Shown: positions 6,310 to 12,504 of the stretch, in pieces
Position numbering within the stretch: position 1 is the first letter of the stretch
Layout: each line of letters opens with the position of its first letter
Source of the DNA: Pseudomonadota bacterium
GTDB lineage: Bacteria; Pseudomonadota; Gammaproteobacteria; Burkholderiales; Thiobacillaceae
Assembly (NCBI GenBank): GCA_021802595.1
Contig: JAJZRT010000043.1
Location: 1 to 12,504 of the forward strand
DNA length: 12,504 nt
Direction of reading: 5' to 3'
The notes under the pieces: generated by a model
Seen by the model: the letters and a program-made list of their open reading frames with translations, nothing else
Told to the model about the DNA's origin: nothing
The model's database searches: none
Translations under genes and position numbers: made by a program

Positions 6310-8493
6310 TCAGTACGCGCGCGCGGCCACATTGCGCATGGCGGCAGCGTGCTGGTCGGGTGCCGGCTCGATGCGCACCGCGCACTGCTTGTACGCCGGC
6401 TGGCGCGAGTGCGGGTCGAGCAGGCCCAGGGTCAGGCGATTGACGCAATCGTGGAAATGGAAGGGGATGAACACCATGTCACGCGGCACGCGCTCGGTGA
6501 GCTGCACCATCACCACGGCGTCGCCGCGCCGGGTAGCCAGGCGCGCGTAGCTGCCGTGACGGATGCCGAGCGGCTTTGCCGCGTCGGGGTTCATCTCCAT
6601 GTAGGGCGTCGGGCTGAACTTGTTCAGGTTGCCCATCTTTCCGGTGCGGGTACGGGTGTGGAAATGCTCGACCACGCGGCCCGAGTTGAGCCAGAACGGG
6701 TAGTCGTCGCACGGCACTTCGTTGTTCTCGACATACGGCAGCGGAATCAGCCTGGCGCGGCCGTCGTCGTGCTGGAATTTCCCGTCGGCATACAAACGCT
6801 GCGTGCCGGTGGCAGCGCCATCGGTACACGGCCACTGCACGCCTTTTTGCCGCTCCAGCATGGCGTAGCTCATGCCGGAGTAGTCGAGCATGCGGCCTTT
6901 CGACAGCTGTTTCATTTCCTCGAACGCGCCCTCGGTCGTTTCGGGGAACGGCGGGATTTTCCGTTCCGCGGCGAAACGTTTGGCGATCTGGTTGAAGATC
7001 CAGAAATCGGGCTTGCTGTCGCCGTGCGGCTTCTGCACGTTGCGCACCAGGTTGACGCGGCGCTCGGTGTTGGTGAACACGCCCTCTTTCTCCGCCCACA
7101 CGGCGGCGGGCAGGTAGACGTGGCTGTACTCGTTGGTTTCGACGTCACGGTAGGCATCCTGCACCACCAGGAATTCGAGCTTCTCCAGCGTTTTGCGGAT
7201 GCGAGGCGTGTTCGGCATCGAGGTCATCGGGTTGGTCGCCACCAGCCACAATCCCTTGATCTGGCCGGTCTCGATCGCCGGCAGGATGTCGGTCATCGCG
7301 AGACCCCGCTGGCGCGGGAAGAACTCGGCATCGATGCCCCAGAAGTCGGCGACTTCCTGGCGGTCCTTGTCCTTCTCCAGATAGCGGTAGCCGGGCAGCC
7401 CGGTGGTCGAGCCCCACTCGCGCGTGCCCATCGCGTTGGCCTGGCCGGTGATCGACAGCGAAGTCGAGCCCGGCTTGCCGATGTTGCCGGTGATGAGATT
7501 GAGGTTGTTGATCGCGACCACGCCGTCCGAGCCGTGCGTGCTCTGGTTGATGCCCATGGTCCAGATCGTCATCGCGGCGCCGGCCCTGGCATAGAGCCGC
7601 GCGACGTTGCGGATGGTGTCCTCGTCGATGCCGCAGATCTTCGAGGCCGAGACCGGATCGTATTGCGCGACCAGCGCGGCGAACGCCTCGGCGCCGCTGG
7701 TGTGGGCGTCGATATAGGCCTGGTCGGCCAGGCCTTCCTTCAGGATCACGTGGGCGAGTGCGTTCAGCAGCACCACGTCGGTGCCCGGCGTGATCGGCAA
7801 ATGCATGTCGGCCATCTGCGCGAACATGGTGACGCGCGGATCGACCACGATGACCGGGAACTTGCGTTGCTCCAGCGCCATTTTCAGGCGCCAGAAAATG
7901 ACCGGGTGCTGCTCCGGCAGATTGGAGCCGAAGGCCATCAGGCAGTCGGTGTGCTCGAAGTCCTCGTAGCAGCCGGGCGGGCCGTCCGAGCCGAACGAGC
8001 GCTTGTAGCCCGACACCGCCGAGGCCATGCACAGCGTGGTGTTGCCGCAATAGTTGTTGGTGCCGATCACGCCGCGCGCGAGCTTGCCCAGCGTGTAGAA
8101 CTCCTCGGTCATGATCTGGCCGGTCGACACGATGGCGAAGCTGTCGCGGCCATGGGCCGCCTGGATGCGCTTGATCTCGCCGCCGACGCGGTCGAGCGCG
8201 CTGTCCCAGTCGGTCTCGGCGAAGGCGTCAAGGCGCGAGCGCCGCACCAGCGGCACCTTGCCGCGCCCGGCGCTCTCGAACAGCTCGTGCTCGAAGATGC
8301 CCTTGATGCAGAGCTTGCCGCGATTCACGTCGGCGCCCGCCGCGCCACGCGAGGCGACGGCCTTGCCGCGGCGGTCGAGGCCGACCTCGATCGAGCAGCC
8401 GGTCGAGCAGTAGCCGCAGGTGGTGTACTTCCATTCCACCACGCCCTTGTCGGCGATCTTGATCGGGTTCTTGTGCTTGCGTCCGAACAGCAT
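6310..8493 (-). CDS. nasA: NasA-type molybdopterin nitrate reductase catalytic subunit, without C-terminal [2Fe-2S] domain
   Basis: This 727-residue member of the Nap/Nas bis-MGD molybdoenzyme family should reduce nitrate to nitrite. The N-terminal [4Fe-4S] site is C26-x2-C29-x3-C33-x28-C62. The likely Mo ligand is C155 in NTTLCMASAVSGY, as in NapA and NasA; DmsA-type enzymes use Ser. It ends in the MGD-binding domain with QPAYKQCAVRI. There is no twin-arginine signal, so it is cytoplasmic. Typical proteobacterial NasA is longer because of a C-terminal BFD-like [2Fe-2S] domain; this one stops before it, like cyanobacterial NarB. The missing electron entry is plausibly supplied by the DmsBC fusion directly downstream. 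The ATG at 8493 follows nirB by 13 bases, with GGGGG as a possible ribosome site. A longer frame reaching 8631 would overlap nirB and is rejected. Another oxyanion substrate is possible, but nirB, nirD and narK alongside point to nitrate. Confidence 0.92.
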   Translation of the reverse strand: MLFGRKHKNPIKIADKGVVEWKYTTCGYCSTGCSIEVGLDRRGKAVASRGAAGADVNRGKLCIKGIFEHELFESAGRGKVPLVRRSRLDAFAETDWDSALDRVGGEIKRIQAAHGRDSFAIVSTGQIMTEEFYTLGKLARGVIGTNNYCGNTTLCMASAVSGYKRSFGSDGPPGCYEDFEHTDCLMAFGSNLPEQHPVIFWRLKMALEQRKFPVIVVDPRVTMFAQMADMHLPITPGTDVVLLNALAHVILKEGLADQAYIDAHTSGAEAFAALVAQYDPVSASKICGIDEDTIRNVARLYARAGAAMTIWTMGINQSTHGSDGVVAINNLNLITGNIGKPGSTSLSITGQANAMGTREWGSTTGLPGYRYLEKDKDRQEVADFWGIDAEFFPRQRGLAMTDILPAIETGQIKGLWLVATNPMTSMPNTPRIRKTLEKLEFLVVQDAYRDVETNEYSHVYLPAAVWAEKEGVFTNTERRVNLVRNVQKPHGDSKPDFWIFNQIAKRFAAERKIPPFPETTEGAFEEMKQLSKGRMLDYSGMSYAMLERQKGVQWPCTDGAATGTQRLYADGKFQHDDGRARLIPLPYVENNEVPCDDYPFWLNSGRVVEHFHTRTRTGKMGNLNKFSPTPYMEMNPDAAKPLGIRHGSYARLATRRGDAVVMVQLTERVPRDMVFIPFHFHDCVNRLTLGLLDPHSRQPAYKQCAVRIEPAPDQHAAAMRNVAARAY

Positions 8494-8506
8494 GTTGCCC
8501 CCGCGT

Positions 8507-10987
8507 TCAAACCGCCAGCGTTTCGAATTCGTGCCTGAGCTTGCCCTCCTTGGCACGCTCCATCCACGGATCGCGTTCGACCGACAGTGCGAACAGCAGG
8601 CGCTCGTACAGCGCACGGCGACCCTCCGCATCGTCGAGAACCTTCTTCTTCACGTAGTCGAGGCCGACGCGTTCGAGGTAGTGCACGGTGCGGTCGAGAT
8701 AACGGCCTTCCTCGCGATAGAGCTGCAGGAAAGCGCCGGAATATTCGAGCACCTCGTCGGGCGTTTTCACCTTGACCAGGAACTGCGCGACCTCGGTCTT
8801 GATGCCGCCGTTGCCGCCGACGTAGATTTCCCAACCGGAATCGACGCCGATGATGCCGACGTCCTTGATCGCGACTTCGGCGCAGTTCCGCGGGCAACCC
8901 GACACCGCGAGCTTGACCTTGTGCGGCGCCCACATCTTGAAGAACACCTTCTCCAGGTCGATGCCCATCTGGGTGGAATCCTGGGTGCCGAAGCGGCACC
9001 ATTCGGAGCCGACGCAGGTTTTCACCGTGCGCAGGGCTTTTCCATACGCATGGCCCGAGGGCATGTCGAGATCGGCCCACACGCCGGGCAGGTCCTCCTT
9101 CTTCACGCCCAGCAAATCGATGCGCTGGCCGCCGGTGACCTTGACGGTGGGGATGTTGTACTTCTCGGCGACGATCGCGATGCGCTTCAGTTCGCTCGGC
9201 GTGGTCTGCCCGCCCCACATGCGCGGAATCACCGAGTAGGTGCCGTCCTTCTGGATGTTGGCGTGGGCGCGCTCGTTGATGAAGCGCGACTGCGGATCGT
9301 CCTCGGCCTCGCCCGGCCAGGTCGAGATCAGGTAATAGTTGAGCGCCGGGCGGCAGCTGGCGCAGCCGTTGGGGGTGCGCCATTCCATGAAGGTCATCAC
9401 CTGCGGGATCGACAACAGCTTGTTCTCGCGGATCGCCTCGCGCACGGCCTCGTGGGTGTGGTCGGTGCAGCCGCACATGGATTTCGTCTTCGGCGTGGCG
9501 GAGTAATCGCCGCCCGCGGTGACCGCAAGAATCTGCTCGACGAGGCCCGTGCACGAGCCGCACGACGACGAGGCCTTGGTGTGCTTGCGCACGTCCTCCA
9601 GCGTGAACAGGCCCTTCTCGCGGATCGCCTTGACGATGTCGCCCTTGCACACGCCGTTGCAGCCGCAGACTTCCATGTCGTCGGTCATCGTCGCGGCCTT
9701 GTTGATGCCCTGGTGGCCGAGGTTGCCGCAGTGGTCCTGGCCGAACATCAGGTGGTCGCGCAGTTCGCTGACGTTCTTGCCGTCGCGCAGCAGCGAGAAA
9801 TACCAGGCGCCATCGACGGTGTCGCCGTACATCACGCCGCCGACCAGCTTGTCGTCCCTGATGACGAGTTTCTTATAGACGCCCCCGATGGGATCGGAAT
9901 AGAGGATCGACTCGGTGCCCTCGCCGCCCATGAAATCGCCGGCCGAGAAGAGATCGATACCGGTGACCTTGAGCTTGGTCGAGGTCACCGAGCCCTGGTA
10001 GCGGCCGATGCCATGATGCGCGAGATGGTTGGCGCACACCTTGGCCTGCTCGAACAGCGGCGCGACCAGGCCGTAGGCGACGCCGCGATGCGCGGCGCAT
10101 TCGCCGATGGAATAAATGCGCGGATCGAAGGTCTGCATGGTGTCGTTGACGACGATGCCACGGTTGCAATGCAGTCCGGACGACTCGGCGAGTTCGGTGT
10201 TGGGGCGGATGCCGACCGCCATCACGACGAGGTCGGCGGGGATGATGTCGCCATCACCTTCGACGTTGCCCAGGTCAGGTTTGAACTTGATCGCGGCGAC
10301 GCGTCCGGACTCGCCCTTTACCAGCTCGGCGGTCTGCTTCTGCAGCAGGAATTTCATGCCCTTCCCTTCCAGGCTCTGCTGCAGCAGGCGCGCGGCAGGC
10401 TCGTCGAGCTGGCGTTCCATCAGCCACGGGCCGATGTGCACCACGGTCACGTCCATGCCGCGCTTCATCAGGCCGTTGGCCGCTTCCAGGCCGAGCAGGC
10501 CGCCGCCGATGACGACGGCGTGCCGATACTGGCTGGAGGCGCGGATCATCGCATCGACGTCGGCGATGTCGCGGAAGCTGATGACGCCCGGCAGGTCGGC
10601 GCCAGGCACCGGCAGAATGAAGGGATTGGAACCGGTGGCGAGCAGCAGGCGGTCGTAGTCGGCGCGGGCGCCGTCTTCGGTCTCGACATAACGGGCCGAA
10701 CGGTCGATCTTCACCACCTTCTTGCCCATGTGCAGGGTGATGCCGTTTTCGCTGTACCAGTCGAGCGGGTTCAGCACGATGTCGTCGACCGTCTGCTCGC
10801 CCGCCAGCACCGGCGACAGCAGGATGCGGTTGTAGTTGGGGTGCGGCTCGGCGCCGAACACGGTGATGTCGTAGAGGTCGGGCGCGAGCTTCAGCAGTTC
10901 CTCGAGGGTGCGCACCCCCGCCATGCCATTGCCGACCATGACCAGCTTCATCTTGGGACCGCGTCCCATGGGCGTACTCATATCCAT
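8507..10987 (-). CDS. nirB: NirB, NADH-dependent assimilatory nitrite reductase large subunit
   Basis: This 826-residue protein has the full NirB domain order. It starts with a FAD/NADH pyridine nucleotide-disulphide oxidoreductase domain (VGNGMAG near 18, ATGSNPF near 118, VIGGGLLGLEA near 160). Two BFD-like [2Fe-2S] segments follow: CGC at 441-443 with CGSC at 476-479, and CGC at 505-507 with CASC at 542-545. The sirohaem/[4Fe-4S] sulphite-nitrite reductase domain comes last, with ligands C658-x5-C664 (CVGSEWC) and C698-x3-C702 (CPRNC). With NirD it carries out six-electron reduction of nitrite to ammonium in the cytoplasm. The ATG at 10987 is chosen because GGAG lies 7 bases upstream. Later in-frame ATGs (10981, 10969, 10951) lack such a site, and an upstream frame to 11068 would overlap the sigma-54 promoter. 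It is the first gene of the sigma-54/NtrC-controlled operon. Confidence 0.96.
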   Translation of the reverse strand: MDMSTPMGRGPKMKLVMVGNGMAGVRTLEELLKLAPDLYDITVFGAEPHPNYNRILLSPVLAGEQTVDDIVLNPLDWYSENGITLHMGKKVVKIDRSARYVETEDGARADYDRLLLATGSNPFILPVPGADLPGVISFRDIADVDAMIRASSQYRHAVVIGGGLLGLEAANGLMKRGMDVTVVHIGPWLMERQLDEPAARLLQQSLEGKGMKFLLQKQTAELVKGESGRVAAIKFKPDLGNVEGDGDIIPADLVVMAVGIRPNTELAESSGLHCNRGIVVNDTMQTFDPRIYSIGECAAHRGVAYGLVAPLFEQAKVCANHLAHHGIGRYQGSVTSTKLKVTGIDLFSAGDFMGGEGTESILYSDPIGGVYKKLVIRDDKLVGGVMYGDTVDGAWYFSLLRDGKNVSELRDHLMFGQDHCGNLGHQGINKAATMTDDMEVCGCNGVCKGDIVKAIREKGLFTLEDVRKHTKASSSCGSCTGLVEQILAVTAGGDYSATPKTKSMCGCTDHTHEAVREAIRENKLLSIPQVMTFMEWRTPNGCASCRPALNYYLISTWPGEAEDDPQSRFINERAHANIQKDGTYSVIPRMWGGQTTPSELKRIAIVAEKYNIPTVKVTGGQRIDLLGVKKEDLPGVWADLDMPSGHAYGKALRTVKTCVGSEWCRFGTQDSTQMGIDLEKVFFKMWAPHKVKLAVSGCPRNCAEVAIKDVGIIGVDSGWEIYVGGNGGIKTEVAQFLVKVKTPDEVLEYSGAFLQLYREEGRYLDRTVHYLERVGLDYVKKKVLDDAEGRRALYERLLFALSVERDPWMERAKEGKLRHEFETLAV

Positions 10988-10994
10988 ATCACCA

Positions 10995-10998
10995 CTCC
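10995..10998 (-). promoter_or_regulatory. Ribosome binding site of nirB
   Basis: GGAG on the minus strand with a 7-base spacer before the ATG at 10987. It decides the start among four clustered in-frame ATG codons. Confidence 0.75.
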
Positions 10999-11019
10999 AA
11001 ACGGAAGACCAAAAGTGAT

Positions 11020-11046
11020 GACCGAGATACGCCGTTGCATTCGGTC
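11020..11046 (-). other. Hairpin in the nirB leader with a six-base loop
   Basis: In the predicted transcript, GACCGA pairs with TCGGTC. Inside it, ATGC pairs with GTAT (one G-U pair, one bulged C), leaving the loop AACGGC. It spans about +8 to +34 from the predicted start. Loops of six bases with A at position 1 and G at position 4 are bound by ANTAR-domain antiterminators such as NasR and NasT, and this loop fits. I see no second such hairpin and no following terminator, so a regulatory role is only suggested. Confidence 0.35.
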
Positions 11047-11063
11047 TGCTTGCTGCAACATCT

Positions 11064-11079
11064 AGCAATCGCTATGCCA
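11064..11079 (-). promoter_or_regulatory. Sigma-54 (RpoN) promoter of the nirB operon
   Basis: The minus strand reads TGGCATAGCGATTGCT, matching TGGCAYR-N4-TTGCW at every defined position. The GG and GC pairs have the required spacing. Counting from the GC pair at 11066-11065 as -13/-12, transcription would start near 11053, leaving a 66-base leader before nirB. Sigma-54 promoters need an activator, and NtrC-type sites lie at the right distance upstream. Confidence 0.88.
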
Positions 11080-11104
11080 TGATGCCGGCGCCCTGTCGGA
11101 GCCT

Positions 11105-11116
11105 TGTTTTAAAACA
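11105..11116. repeat. Perfect 12-bp palindrome between enhancer and promoter
   Basis: TGTTTTAAAACA is a perfect inverted repeat, at about -52 to -63 from the predicted nirB start. It is the most AT-rich point in the control region. It could be an operator half-overlapping the looping region, or simply a bendable AT stretch between enhancer and promoter. No consensus I know (IHF, FNR) fits it well. Confidence 0.45.
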
Positions 11117-11154
11117 GTTTCTTAAAGGCGGGCTATCGGCCAATCCCTCCCGTG

Positions 11155-11171
11155 CGCACCATCGTGGTGCC
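11155..11171. promoter_or_regulatory. NtrC-type enhancer site, strong
   Basis: The sequence CGCACCATCGTGGTGCC contains the perfect inverted repeat GCACCA-TCG-TGGTGC. This matches the NtrC consensus TGCAC-N7-GTGCA in all positions except the outermost base on each side. Its centre at 11163 is about 110 bases upstream of the predicted sigma-54 start, a standard enhancer distance. It lies in the gap between ybiB and nirB and implies induction under nitrogen limitation. Confidence 0.8.
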
Positions 11172-11184
11172 GGATCGTCTGCCA

Positions 11185-11201
11185 TGCACCACCATCACGC
11201 C
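11185..11201. promoter_or_regulatory. Second, degenerate NtrC-type site
   Basis: One half is perfect (TGCAC at 11185-11189); the other (ACGCC) keeps two of five bases. Its centre lies 30 bases, about three helical turns, from the strong site, so the pair sits near -110 and -140, as at glnAp2. It overlaps the stop codon of ybiB at 11195, which may limit how far it can match. Cooperative binding with the strong site would be needed. Confidence 0.4.
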
Positions 11202-12160
11202 GCCACCCGCCCGAAGCCGTTGATCGCAGTGATGGCGCGTGCCTGGTTGAGGTCCTCGGTATAGCCCGCCGCGAACAGACACACCGCCAGCTGGTTGCGG
11301 ATCGGCAGCGGAAGCGGCAGATGATCACGGATGACCTGGTCGGTCCACGCGCCGGTGGTCCGCGCATCCAGTTCAGGCAGGTTGGCCGGCACCGACGAGG
11401 CCGATTGCGCCTCGTACACCAACTGCCCCTGCCCGTCCTGCACCAGCACCATGTCCGGCCGCTGCAGCGGATCGGCAAATGCCTCGCCCTCGCAGCCCTG
11501 CAACAGCAGGGTGTGTCCGCCGAGGGCCTCCAGCACGGCGCGTGTCGGTGCCATCTCCGCGCCAGCGATCACCGGCGTCACCCGCACCGAGCGTTCGCCC
11601 AGCACGTCGGCCAGCGCCGCCAGCCGCGTCACCCAGCCGTCGATGCCGAGCCGCGCGCGCAAAGCGAGCAGCGCGGCCAGGCCGGGGCCCAGCAGCGCCA
11701 CCGGCGCAAAGGCGATGCCGTCATCCTGCAGGGCCATGTTGACCTGGGCCGCCGTGCTGCATGGCATGACGCCGAGTTCGCGCAGCACGTAGGCCGCCGC
11801 CGTCCCGCCGCCGCCTTCGAGCACGCCATGAATCAGAACCGGAATGCCGAAGCCCCGCAGCAGCAGCGCGAGCAGTGGGGTGAGATGCGGATGGTTGCGG
11901 ACGCCGTGATAGGCGGGCAGCACCACGGTGCGGAACGGACTGGCCGGTGCCACGAAATCCGGCAGCCGTTCCGCCAGCGCGGCATGCAGACCCAGCCAGA
12001 CATCCAGTCCGGGATCGTGCTGGTTGAGGACGACCAGGAAGGCCGCGGTTTCCAGTTCCGGCACGCCGCCGTCGAGCAGGGCCGCGCCAAGCGCACGCGC
12101 CTCGACGAAGCCCATGCCTTCGCCAGCCTCGATCTGGCGAATGAGGGTGGCGTAGCTCAT
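11195..12160 (-). CDS. ybiB: YbiB-like protein, TrpD2 family (anthranilate phosphoribosyltransferase fold)
   Basis: This 321-residue protein has the two-domain layout of nucleoside phosphoribosyltransferase class III enzymes: a helical N-terminal domain (about 1-70), then an alpha/beta domain with the glycine-rich HGVLEGGGGTAAAYVLRELG segment. The PRPP-binding KHGN motif of true TrpD is altered (IHGV), as in the TrpD2/YbiB branch, where E. coli YbiB binds nucleic acid and lacks the biosynthetic activity. It is commonly found beside nasA in betaproteobacteria, although its role there is unclear. The ATG at 12160 overlaps the stop of the preceding small gene (ATGA), with AAGGA just upstream. 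It appears to belong to the transcript of the upstream NasA rather than to the nirB operon, although read-through is possible because no terminator is visible after it. Confidence 0.87.
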   Translation of the reverse strand: MSYATLIRQIEAGEGMGFVEARALGAALLDGGVPELETAAFLVVLNQHDPGLDVWLGLHAALAERLPDFVAPASPFRTVVLPAYHGVRNHPHLTPLLALLLRGFGIPVLIHGVLEGGGGTAAAYVLRELGVMPCSTAAQVNMALQDDGIAFAPVALLGPGLAALLALRARLGIDGWVTRLAALADVLGERSVRVTPVIAGAEMAPTRAVLEALGGHTLLLQGCEGEAFADPLQRPDMVLVQDGQGQLVYEAQSASSVPANLPELDARTTGAWTDQVIRDHLPLPLPIRNQLAVCLFAAGYTEDLNQARAITAINGFGRVAA

Positions 12161-12351
12161 GCGTCCTTATCCACGAAGGCCGGGAAGAAACTCGACGGCA
12201 GGCCCGAGAGGCGGCACAGCTCGCTCTCGCAACGGATGGAGGTTTCCTGTTCCCCGCCACGGGCGCGGGAGAGCGCCCGGGTGGTGCGCCGCAGCCAGCC
12301 TGAAATGCCCTGCGTGTACTTTCGCGGGCACAAAAGGGATTGAATCCTCAT
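12157..12351 (-). CDS. Unknown 64-residue protein coupled between nasA and ybiB
   Basis: I do not recognise this protein. It is basic at its N-terminal half (several Arg, for example GWLRRTTRALSRARGG), has three Cys (C8, and a C-x4-C pair in IRCESELCRL) and ends FFPAFVDKDA. There is no signal peptide or membrane segment. Its reality rests on context: its ATG overlaps the nasA stop by four bases, and its own stop overlaps the ybiB start in the same way. This is the pattern of translationally coupled genes. Without it there would be an unexplained gap of nearly 190 bases in an otherwise tight cluster. Confidence 0.65.
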   Translation of the reverse strand: MRIQSLLCPRKYTQGISGWLRRTTRALSRARGGEQETSIRCESELCRLSGLPSSFFPAFVDKDA

Positions 12352-12504
12352 GCCGCCGCCCGATTCCCGGCCAGCAGCCGTTTCAGTTCAGGCACGCACG
12401 AACCGCATTCGGTGCCGCATTTCAGCGTGGCCTGCAGCGCGGCCAGGTCGGCGCCGGCCGTGATCGCGGCGACGATGTCGGGCTCGGCCACGTTCAGGCC
12501 GTTG
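12348..12504 (-). CDS. nasA: C-terminal end of a NasA-type nitrate reductase (BFD-like [2Fe-2S] domain), runs off right edge
   Basis: Fifty-one codons plus the stop are visible. The fragment begins NGLNVAEPDIV and contains LKCGTECGSCVPELKRLLA, the closing part of a BFD-like [2Fe-2S] domain. The C-x2-C pair (CGSC) is inside the window; the matching C-x-C would lie just beyond the edge. The KCGT-x-CGSC-x-PE(L/I) ending is characteristic of proteobacterial assimilatory NasA, where this domain follows the molybdenum domains. A stand-alone BFD protein or the tail of another flavoprotein is a less likely alternative. If it is NasA, the locus holds two NasA-type enzymes: this one with, and the one at 6310-8493 without, the [2Fe-2S] domain. 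Confidence 0.75.
   Translation of the reverse strand, partial: NGLNVAEPDIVAAITAGADLAALQATLKCGTECGSCVPELKRLLAGNRAAA

Noticed and set aside
6349..8538. Plus-strand open frame of 729 codons opposite the NasA-type gene
   Set aside because: Antisense shadow of a clearly recognised molybdoenzyme; no domain features of its own.
8420..11065. Plus-strand open frame of 881 codons opposite nirB
   Set aside because: Antisense shadow of nirB; long only because stop codons are rare in this frame at high GC.
11181..11200. Run of His codons on the plus strand, resembling a His tag
   Set aside because: It falls in a short plus-strand frame with no other support and coincides with the end of ybiB and the weak NtrC-type site.
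1..12504. CRISPR arrays, insertion sequences, tRNA or rRNA genes
   Set aside because: None seen: no spaced direct repeats, no transposase-like frames and no RNA gene signatures on either strand.

Overview
The window is a high-GC stretch in which every gene I can support lies on the minus strand, so transcription runs from the right edge to the left. Gene content (assimilatory nitrate and nitrite reduction, a YbiB/TrpD2 protein, a circularly permuted ATP-grasp protein) and protein style suggest a betaproteobacterium, most likely of the Rhodocyclales (Thauera/Azoarcus type) or a Thiobacillus-like relative. This placement is from recognition only and no search was run.

Right part (12504 to 11195): the C-terminal tail of a NasA-type nitrate reductase, with a BFD-like [2Fe-2S] domain, enters from the right. 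It is followed by an unrecognised 64-residue protein and then by YbiB (TrpD2 family). The three reading frames are joined by two 4-base ATGA stop/start overlaps.

Control region (about 11195 to 10987): this contains a full match to the sigma-54 promoter consensus, an excellent NtrC enhancer palindrome centred about 110 bases upstream of the predicted transcription start, and a degenerate second NtrC site about 30 bases further up. The geometry is that of glnAp2-type nitrogen control. A small hairpin lies in the short leader.

Main operon (10987 to 674): nirB (NADH nitrite reductase, large subunit); a second NasA-type molybdoenzyme that lacks the C-terminal [2Fe-2S] domain; a DmsB-DmsC fusion (four [4Fe-4S] clusters plus a membrane quinol-oxidising anchor); a small unknown membrane protein; nirD (Rieske-type small subunit of nitrite reductase); a NarK/NNP nitrate transporter; and a PP2C phosphatase/Hanks kinase fusion with a membrane tail. 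A GC-rich hairpin terminator closes the unit. The suggested pathway is nitrate import, reduction to nitrite by a molybdoenzyme apparently fed from the quinol pool, and reduction to ammonium by NirBD, with the kinase/phosphatase as a possible regulator.

Left edge (489 to 1): the start of a circularly permuted type 2 ATP-grasp gene, preceded by a near-consensus sigma-54 site of its own.

The most interesting point is the NasA plus fused DmsBC module inserted between nirB and nirD. It predicts a membrane-attached, quinol-linked assimilatory nitrate reductase facing the cytoplasm, next to a second, conventional NasA.
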